Assembly: GCA_905160935.1 (NCBI GenBank)
Contig: CAJHZI010000369.1
Coordinates: forward strand, 200,001-264,000
From: Enchytraeus crypticus
Lineage: Eukaryota; Annelida; Clitellata; Enchytraeida; Enchytraeidae
DNA length: 64,000 nucleotides
Reading direction: 5' to 3'
Under the pieces are notes generated by a model. The model ran no database searches and was not told where the DNA came from. It saw only the letters and a program-made list of their open reading frames with translations. Shown here one piece after another: positions 57,708 to 64,000 of the stretch. A program made the position numbers and the translations under genes. How positions within the stretch are numbered: the first letter of the stretch is position 1; the number at the start of each line of letters is the position of its first letter.

Positions 57708-60700
57708 CCATAGATACGGGAACAGTTTTCATGCAAGGCCCTGACGGCGGCTCCGGCGGCGGCGTTAAATGATCTTGTTTACTGTTTCTTCGATGAAGCG
57801 CCGTTGAACTTGGAGCAGAACTGGATCGATTGTTTATCATTGTACTCTCGTTGACGTCATTGACTACGTCATCGCTAACGTCAATACCGTCCTTGCGAAA
57901 TTCTTTCATCATCTCCAGGACATTCATCTTTGTCTCCCGTTCAACGTTCTACACTCAAATACGCAAGCATGTTCTAATTGGTAGAAAGCCGATGAGATAA
58001 AAGAAAAGAATAAGAGGAAGGCTATAATTTTCATAAAGCAATGATTTAATTGATACGGTGCTTAATTTTACATAATATTTTATCATGTTATTTTAACGGG
58101 AATATTATTTACATTTCATTATTTACATTTTATTTACTCTAATTTTCGAAGCAATAAATCTTGTAGTTATTATGGAATAAATGAAAATACAGTATGCGAA
58201 ACTGACGGCCGATAATTCTTAGAAAAAAACTCTCGAATTAAATTTTTTACTATGTTTTGAAGTCAGTCTAACCTGTATAAAGTGATGTGTTAGTATTTCG
58301 CTCGCAGTGTACCGGTATGCAGTGTCTACCTCCAACATTCTACTAACACAATCTTTAGCTGCATAAAATACCAAAAACAATTTCTTTCCGATTTTACTAA
58401 AGTATTAGAAATAATGCACAATATTTATCCATAATCGATCATTGCTAAGAGGTATTGCAGTCAGAAAAAATATCACTACTGAACAGCATTTCAATTTGTT
58501 TTTGTTATAATAAACAGCAAATACAGCATACTTAACCAGAAACTAAACAAAACAATCAGGAAGAGGGTTACCACAAAAGAGCCTCAGCTCTGTGAGTTAA
58601 TACAGTCAGTAGCAATTACAAAGAGTAACAAATACGCTTGCTAATTGTCTTAAAGACGACCATCACGTAAACACATGTAAAGCGTCGTTATTTCTAAATG
58701 GAAGGAAAAGTAAATTCTTAGCTTTGAATTCGAAAACGAAATCAATTGAATGAAATGAACTCGTGTTTATCGAATCACCAAATTACGCTAATAGTAAAAT
58801 TAATGCTAGTAATACGGTCTAGGAACAACTAAGAGTTACGTAAAGCAGTAAAACTTGTAAAAATTGTGAACTCCTTTTTAACACACCTGGAATACTGATT
58901 TTAGTCCATTCCTTTGCGTCCATAAAGTTCTTGATGTTATCATGAAAAGAATCTGTTTCATCGGCATCAATTGAAGGCGGGGTGGGATGCTGACCTGTTA
59001 AACTAAAAACACAATTGGAAATAAATCGACACAACATAAATAAGGCCAACATACCGTGAATCTCCACCGACCACACTTGTAGCTGGATGCATAAGTTAAA
59101 AAAAATAAAGTGTGAAATTTGTAGCATATTGTAAAGTTAAACGGTTGAGTTGAGTTTAGTTTAATTTAGTTCAGTTTAGTGAAGTGGATTGGGACTTTTA
59201 GTGGAGTGGATTGGGACTAGTGTGCTGCCTTCTTTTTCCCGTACCTACGACTGCAAGTGTTGCTTGCACATATCGGTGCGCAGAAGTGCATACTACTAGT
59301 ACTACTACTACTACTACTAACTTAATGTGTTTCTGCAATTGAACGAATTATTTGATGGTTTAAATTTGTACAGTAACGATTGAAATAGATTAGGATTTTA
59401 ATTTGCTAAGTAGAGAATAAACTTACAAATTTTTACTTAGAATTTTCATTTAATTTAGTAATTATTACATTTATGAACAAAAGAGTGTAATTTTGTCTGC
59501 AAAGATTACAATCGAAAGCGACGAATTTATTGAGGGTTTAGATCTGCTTACTTTCTATAGCATAAATCTCCTAGCTATAAAGATTGTTCAAGGTTCTTGG
59601 ATCATTAGCTTTAAAATGATTCGCAGTTATACATTGTAGCTTTCCCTTTACAGTAATAGTATTTAATGAATAATTATTTAACTAAGTAGCCTACGTTGCA
59701 GTAAATATCCAAGAATTATTGATTTCGTTTTACAGCATAAATAGTTACATATAATTAATTCTTGTTAAGTTAGGTTTCATAAAAACTGCTAAATGAGCTA
59801 AAATATTTATAAAACTGAGTAATAGCAGCGAGTAGGTTAAGGAAAGTTAACTTAAAATGATTAAAGCAACATTAAAAGATATCTTACTTGCTCTCGTTCG
59901 CTCTCTCTCTCTCTCTCGTTCTATCTTCCTCTCTCCATAGTACTTATTACACTAATAGGTAGTGTATTAGTTCTTCACAATTAACTGCGAAACTCTAACG
60001 ATGCGGCAATTGCAAAATTTTCGTAAAGAGGATTTTGTTTAGAAACATAAACAGCGTAACAATTAAGAATTACGTTATAGAGACTTACAGAATAGACATA
60101 ATGATTCCCATGGCCCAAACATCACACTTCTCACTATAGGTCCTATTTGTGCGGATCTCGGGAGCTAATTGTTACATTAATAATAACAATTAATTAATTA
60201 ATTAATTAATCATCATCATCTTCTTCTTTCTTTGAATCCCGGTTTAACTACGGTCTAGATTAGAATTTTATAAAGCAATTTCTGGAGCCTGGACACTCAA
60301 TAACCAATGCCTTTTCTGAGGTTGGTTTTGATCCTAGTGTTTTGTCGCCTTTTGCGACACGTGCAGTCCATTGTTGCTTTATTATTCAGCTACCCGGACA
60401 CCACATGGGTAATTATTGTGAAGTAATTTCGTAATTAATCCATCATCATATCCATCTTCCCTTGAATCCTAGTTTAACTATGGTCGGGAACTAATTCGTT
60501 AAATAATTAGAAAATAATGGAGAAATATACAAGAATTGTAATACATAGCAGACTTCAGTTATTGATTGCTAAGATTCAGGTAATTTTCACATTAATTAAT
60601 TTAACATGACTGAAATTAAATTATTAGTAAGCGGGACAGTTTTCTGGACATTCTTCGTCTTCAGTGCACTGCTAAGTGGCAGGTTCAAGGTACATATTCA

Positions 60701-61402
60701 TACTCAAAGTCTGTTTTCTCGCTCAGTAAGAGCACTCCTTAGATCAGTAAGTTAATCCCTTCACAAAATCAATGCCTTATCCATATCTTATGTAGCCTAT
60801 AGCTTGGAAAAAATATGGCTTCTGAGGTGGTTTCCCGTTACCTTCCCCAGTTAGATGCATTAATTACCATTTAATCCTGGGGGAAAATATTTTATGGTGA
60901 GGTGGGTCCCCTCTAGCCATCCTCAGCTCCTGCCTTAGTCGCCTCTTTCGTACACGCAGCAGATGGTTTGCGGTTGCCCTATTCTGCAGTGTTCCAACCA
61001 CACCCGAGCACAACACGGGGAGACATTATACGTAGAAAAAGAAGTAATCGTGTTCGCTTAAGTTAGTCTAGACATTGGCAACACTGGTGTTGCAGAATTC
61101 CGAATTAATTTGCAATTCAACCAAAAATATTTATTATATCGATATAATAAATATTTTTGGTTGAATTGCAAATTAATTCGGAATAATTAATTAATTAGAT
61201 AATAAATTAATAATTAAAAATTAATTGAACGAGTTTCAATTACACTTAAGAAGGCAAGTTATAAATGTGGAAATAAGATGCAATCTGCCATCTCAGTATT
61301 GTACATTCAGAATAGATTAATGTGCAATAGAGCTCTACTGCAAGAGATGACATAAATGATAAAAAGTCTCACACTAGGAGACTTAATATGGGAAAAATAT
61401 GA

Positions 61403-61474
<72 letters not shown>

Positions 61475-61485
61475 CCATATTCATT

Positions 61486-61521
<36 letters not shown>

Positions 61522-61546
61522 TCATATTCATTATACATATATATAT

Positions 61547-61626
<80 letters not shown>

Positions 61627-63413
61627 TATTTTATGAGTCATGAGTCACGCTATATATATAGCTATATATAGCGTATATTATTTTATGAGTCATGATAGAG
61701 AAGATTATAGATTTATCAAACAATATAAACCATTAGCAGAGTTTTTGCCATCTCTTTTCATATTCTACCATGTAGCATGCTGAATATGCTTCTAGAGCCT
61801 AGATACAGTGCATTTGTGCAAATAATTTACCCATATATAAAGGTGTGCCGCAAAATTCACCCATCATGTCGTCTGCCTTGACTCCATTCTTTACAACCGA
61901 TAGGCCAAAATCTGTGACCTGTTAATAAAATAGAATTAGGTTACAGTGAACTACTCAAATAATATTCAACCAATGCAAGACAGCACATGCTATCTATATA
62001 TAAATTTTTAGTGTATAATATTTTTTAAAAAGACTTGGAGCCATGTTGCTTTGGTAGTAGAGAAATAGGAATATAATGTGCACACTAACGAAAACTCGTT
62101 AGGTGCTTTAAACAACCAGAGAATTAAAATTCTTCGCTTAAATTCGAAGCATTTAACAAACAGCGTGAGTTTCATGCACAGAAAACGAAACTTACATGTT
62201 ACTACATAATTTATGCTTTAAAATAGAATTAAAAAATATAAATTCATTCAAAATAACTGTTCAAACAGTCTAAATTCACTTCAATCAGTATGTGATTGAA
62301 GTTTTAATGAGTTCTACCGAGTAACCAAGTTGATTCAAATATAAATTAATTTAACAGCCTTACGAGGCGCTGTAGTAAATATAGCGAAAACATAAAAGCA
62401 TTGTCCAGGATTTTATTAGTTTTGTGATCTTGTCAGACATGATATGAAGGATTCTATGAAATAATTCAATTAGAACAATTGCTAGACATCATGTTCATTT
62501 CATCAATAGTGTCATAAAACTGAGAGATAAAAAGTCGAATATATCTAGACGTAAATATTACAGTTAGAGACATTCATTTATCACCATCTACTTGAACTTT
62601 GTTGATTATGTTACTTAGCTACCTACAAAGGTTTTAACTTAGTAGAAGGGCCTAATTATTCATAGTAATTATAATGAGCGAAAGTTATAAGCTAATAAAA
62701 ATCAAAATACTCGATTAAAGTCTTTTAACACATAATCAAACTTGGGCTTCGTTACATTAGAATTCAGTATATTTTTTTTAATTGATTCCTAATATAAAAG
62801 TTTAAATACTGATTACGTTCTAAACCACACAATAGTTACGACCAATAAAGTCGACCAATAGTTAAAAAGATCTAGGTGTATTCGCAGATAAGTCATTATG
62901 CTACAACGAAAATAATGATATAGCTTTTGTGGTGGTTTAGCGTTGCCTTCCTCAGTTCTATAAGGGTCTAATCGCCATTTTATCCTGATGGAAAAAATGT
63001 TGAGTGGGTCCCCTCTACTTTCCTCAGCGCCTGCCTTAGTCGCCTCTCAAGTACACGAGGCAACATTTTTGCGATTGCCCTATTCTGCAGTGGTCCCAAC
63101 CGCACCTGGGCTCAACATGGGGGCTACTTATCAACCAATTTATTATATATATATGTATACCTTTATTCGGCACTTGGAAAACCAAAACACCACATACAGA
63201 ATAGAAACAGAAAAAACGCAAATTTGCAACAAACAAAGAAAATAAAACATTGAAAACGATAGAATTATGTTTCAGTTAATATAATTTATCATTTATCTTC
63301 AATAAGTAATATATAAGTACTCGATCATACCTTTATGTAAAGCCGATCTGAACAATCAGCAGGGTTTCTACTCAAAAGAACATTTTCTAGCTTCAAGTCT
63401 CTGTGTACCATGT
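55752..63413 (-). CDS. STK33-like serine/threonine protein kinase, 3' part (seven exons)
   Basis: On the minus strand exons 63413-63331, 61918-61831, 60164-60089, 59002-58887, 58358-58273, 57948-57709 and 56072-55752 join in matching phases (about 335 codons). They give the activation segment and C-lobe: [17 protein letters not shown] (HRD with KxxN), [17 protein letters not shown] (DFG), [30 protein letters not shown] (subdomain IX), [20 protein letters not shown] (XI). A tail with [13 protein letters not shown] follows, which matches the 'NVLEMMKEW' segment after the kinase domain of vertebrate STK33 (recalled). The catalytic Asp, Lys and Asn and the DFG Asp are present, so an active kinase is likely. 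The glycine loop, VAIK lysine and start codon lie beyond 64000. Confidence 0.93.
56073..56624. other. STK33-like intron
   Basis: AT-rich. ORFs on the + strand here have no family match. Confidence 0.55.
56625..56815. repeat. (TA)n tract with TATTCATATA variants
   Basis: Imperfect then perfect AT repeats directly abutting MITE copy 2. Confidence 0.95.
56818..57588. mobile_element. MITE copy 2 (CAGACTGGGGC family), 771 bp, TA target
   Basis: Ends CAGACTGGGGCAAAAAA and TTTTTTTGCCCCAGTCTG, flanked by TA. It is collinear with copy 1 at 30545-31301 over its whole length with scattered substitutions and small indels. Subterminal CCCCTAGCGAGATCTCAATA is repeated inverted at the right end. No transposase. 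Confidence 0.92.
57593..57706. repeat. (TA)n tract adjoining a splice donor
   Basis: Two long AT runs. On the minus strand they begin 8-10 bases after the donor of the exon at 57948-57709. Confidence 0.95.
57709..57948 (-). CDS. STK33-like exon: post-kinase tail
   Basis: 80 codons: [64 protein letters not shown], ending V-P-V-S-M|GTATTT. Phase 0 both sides. The VLEMMKE helix is the key STK33-type identifier. Confidence 0.92.
57949..58272. other. STK33-like intron
   Basis: AT-rich, no recognised repeat. Confidence 0.6.
58273..58358 (-). CDS. STK33-like exon: kinase subdomain XI
   Basis: Encodes [20 protein letters not shown] and E-I-L-T-H-H-F-I-Q, entering in phase 1 and leaving in phase 0 (CAG|GTTAGA). 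The arginine in A-Y-R-Y-T is the invariant subdomain XI Arg. Confidence 0.93.
58359..58886. other. STK33-like intron
   Basis: AT-rich. AGGTTACCACAAAAGAGCCT near 58565 resembles AGGATACCATAAAAGAGCCA near 28200 (context CAGCTCT / TAGCTCT, GTAATAC), an unclassified dispersed repeat pair. Confidence 0.5.
58887..59002 (-). CDS. STK33-like exon: subdomain IX-X with insert
   Basis: Encodes [20 protein letters not shown] and [18 protein letters not shown]. The usual 'G-x-x-P-F' after subdomain IX is widened to G-Q-H-P-T-P-P plus an acidic insert. Enters in phase 2, leaves in phase 1. Confidence 0.9.
59003..60088. other. STK33-like intron
   Basis: Contains TTTAGTTTAATTTAGTTCAG-type and AGTGGAGTGGATTGGGACTA short tandems at 59145-59215, a (TAC)n run at 59295-59318 and (CT)n at 59890-59920. 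No exon recognised. Confidence 0.55.
60089..60164 (-). CDS. STK33-like exon: APE and subdomain IX
   Basis: Encodes (A)[18 protein letters not shown] and G-I-I-M-S-I-L. Enters in phase 1, leaves in phase 2 (CT|GTAAGT). CDVWAMG contains the invariant Asp of subdomain IX. Confidence 0.95.
60208..60415 (-). repeat. SINE-like family A, full length
   Basis: Minus strand: head GTGTCCGGGTAGCTGAATAA, TGGACTGCACGTGTCGCAAA, AGGCGACAAAACACTAGGAT; body CAGAAAAGGCATTGGTTATT, GTCCAGGCTCCAGAAATTGC; end CTAGACCGTAGTTAAACCGG, GATTCAAAGAAAGAAGAAGA and GATGATGATG. It lies about 40 bp upstream of the acceptor of the exon at 60164. Confidence 0.88.
60440..60492 (-). repeat. Family A end fragment
   Basis: ATCATCATATCCATCTTCCC, TTGAATCCTAGTTTAACTAT, GGTCGGGAA. 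Confidence 0.65.
60653..61021 (-). mobile_element. Family B retroposon, full length
   Basis: Minus strand: head CCCCGTGTTGTGCTCGGGTG, CAGAATAGGGCAACCGCAAA, AAGAGGCGACTAAGGCAGGA; body GGGACCCACCTCACCATAAA, GGTAACGGGAAACCACCTCA; end ACCTTGAACCTGCCACTTAG, CAGTGCACTGAAGACGAAGA. GACATT occurs at both borders (60647-60652, 61022-61027), a likely short target duplication. Collinear with the copy at 16563-16938. Confidence 0.88.
61097..61184. repeat. Perfect 88-bp palindrome
   Basis: Two exactly complementary 44-bp arms with no spacer, centred on TATATCGATATA (between 61140 and 61141). The arm reads ATTCCGAATTAATTTGCAAT, then TCAACCAAAAATATTT, then ATTATATC. No mismatch was found by eye. It lies in the STK33-like intron, 75 bp from a family B element. 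Confidence 0.95.
61185..61400. other. Intron, no recognised feature
   Basis: TTAATTAATTA-rich, then single-copy-looking sequence. Confidence 0.45.
61402..61682. repeat. (TA)n complex with internal duplications
   Basis: Long AT runs separated by CACACCCATATTCATTATAC and CACTCATATTCATTATAC (duplicated spacer). Then ATTATTTTATGAGTCATGA occurs twice (61626-61644 and 61677-61695) around the small palindrome CGCTATATATATAGC / GCTATATATAGCG. Confidence 0.9.
61831..61918 (-). CDS. STK33-like exon: DFG and activation loop
   Basis: Encodes [29 protein letters not shown] and the first base of the Ala codon of APE. Phase 0 entry, phase 1 exit (G|GTAAAT). Confidence 0.96.
61919..63330. other. STK33-like intron
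   Basis: AT-rich. A family B fragment lies at 62915-63130. No other exon recognised. Confidence 0.6.
62915..63130 (-). repeat. Family B, head and body, LINE-like end missing
   Basis: Minus strand: head GTTGAGCCCAGGTGCGGTTG, CAGAATAGGGCAATCGCAAA, TGAGAGGCGACTAAGGCAGG; body CTGAGGAAAGTAGAGGGGAC, GAACTGAGGAAGGCAACGCT. It stops before the CTGCCA...GTGCACT end. The inner breakpoint is near 62915. Confidence 0.75.
63331..63413 (-). CDS. STK33-like exon: catalytic loop
   Basis: Encodes (D)[19 protein letters not shown] and [12 protein letters not shown] and N of the catalytic loop are all present. Enters in phase 1 after ATTGCAG, leaves in phase 0 at AAG|GTATGA. First exon of the gene visible in the window; upstream exons are off the right edge. 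Confidence 0.96.
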
Positions 63414-63419
63414 CTGCAA

Positions 63420-63500
63420 TAAATCAATTAATCAATAAAAATTTAACGTCCGGTTCCTCGCCATAAGGCAATGTCAGGGACGTCTCTTGCAATTTACATG
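63420..63500 (-). repeat. SINE-like family C beside a splice acceptor
   Basis: Minus strand: TGCAAGAGACGTCCCTGACA, TTGCCTTATGGCGAGGAACC, GGACGTTAAATTTTTATTGA, TTAATTGATT. On the gene strand its tail ends within about 10 bp of the acceptor of the exon at 63413. Confidence 0.8.
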
Positions 63501-64000
63501 TAGTAATTCAAATATGGCATGAAAAGAGCTCCAACAATGTCTACACAAAAACTTTTACTGAATTAATCCATTGCGTTATATTTAGAACACTTTCGAGAAC
63601 ACTATCGTTAAAATGTATCAACATTAGGCCAGTTTACTTGTTTCTAATCTATAGGTGCTTCTAATTTGTACTTCAATGCAACTACTATACAAAAACTGGT
63701 TCGAGATTTGCTTATAATCTGTCATGATTAAATATACATTAACAATATTGCAAGAGTTCAAAGATAACTTCTTCATATGTTAATATTAGACGAGTGGACC
63801 TATTATGGACGCTAGCCTGGCTAAATGTGCTTATCTAATTGCACTAAGGAGTTCGTATCATCTTAAATACCTATCTTTATTTACAGTAATACGGTTTTAA
63901 AGTGTTCCTTTATTTGCTCCTTCAGTGAAACTAAATAGTAAATGCATTCGATTTAATTATCCTAGTCATCTTTCAATCGTATGAATATTTCAATTCTAGC
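63501..64000. other. STK33-like intron at the right edge
   Basis: AT-rich. I found no further kinase exon (no G-x-G-x-x-G or VAIK-like frame) on the minus strand. Confidence 0.5.

Overview
This is eukaryotic, AT-rich genomic DNA from an invertebrate animal. The evidence is multi-exon genes with GT-AG introns of 0.1 to several kb, three conserved animal gene families, very long (TA)n tracts, and dense non-LTR retroposons and DNA transposons. I cannot name the phylum from the sequence alone. There are no bacterial genes, operons or CRISPR arrays.

Genes. (1) Eight phase-compatible exons between 21760 and 36499 on the + strand encode nearly all of an SLC1-family excitatory amino-acid transporter (EAAT), with the NMDGT motif, both re-entrant hairpins and the acidic-substrate arginine. 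A possible first exon (1031-1057) and a possible C-terminal exon (45632-45735) fit by phase but are unproven. (2) From 47850 to 52152 on the + strand are six exons of the 3' half of an RBM26/RBM27-like RNA-binding protein. It has one RRM, a coiled coil, a species-specific 8-residue minisatellite-coded repeat and the characteristic acidic ...YWRK C-terminus. The first RRM exon carries small frameshifts and no 5' exons are recognisable. (3) From 63413 down to 55752 on the - strand are seven exons of the 3' part of an STK33-like protein kinase (HRD, DFG, APE, C-lobe and tail). Its N-lobe lies beyond the right edge. Genes 2 and 3 converge, with 3.6 kb between them.

Repeats make up most of the rest. 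They include a young RTE-type LINE (19972-20563, 10-bp target duplication, (TGA)n tail), a second LINE family with an (AG)n tail ('LINE-B'), a third LINE end, and a composite LINE in the EAAT intron. Several SINE-like families occur many times. Family A has the same 3' end as the RTE LINE. Family B has the same 3' end as LINE-B. A and B share a related 5' head. Families E and F are tRNA-derived with A and B boxes. Families C, D and E share a 3' module around GAGGAAAC-GACGTTAA. DNA transposons include an internally deleted piggyBac, a Tc1/mariner relative with 172-bp TIRs, and two copies of a ~760-bp MITE, all but the piggyBac sitting in (TA)n tracts. About nine minisatellites are present, three of them in one 3.4-kb block (40.35-43.7 kb).

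Layout: 0-21.7 kb is repeat-rich with no proven gene; 21.7-36.5 kb holds the EAAT exons; 36.5-47.8 kb holds minisatellites, LINE relics and one candidate exon; 47.85-52.2 kb is RBM26-like; 52.2-55.7 kb is satellite-like 3' flank and retroposons; 55.7-64 kb is STK33-like. The three genes have unrelated functions (glutamate uptake, RNA processing, signalling), so no joint pathway is implied. The main unusual signal is the modular LINE/SINE system described in the findings.
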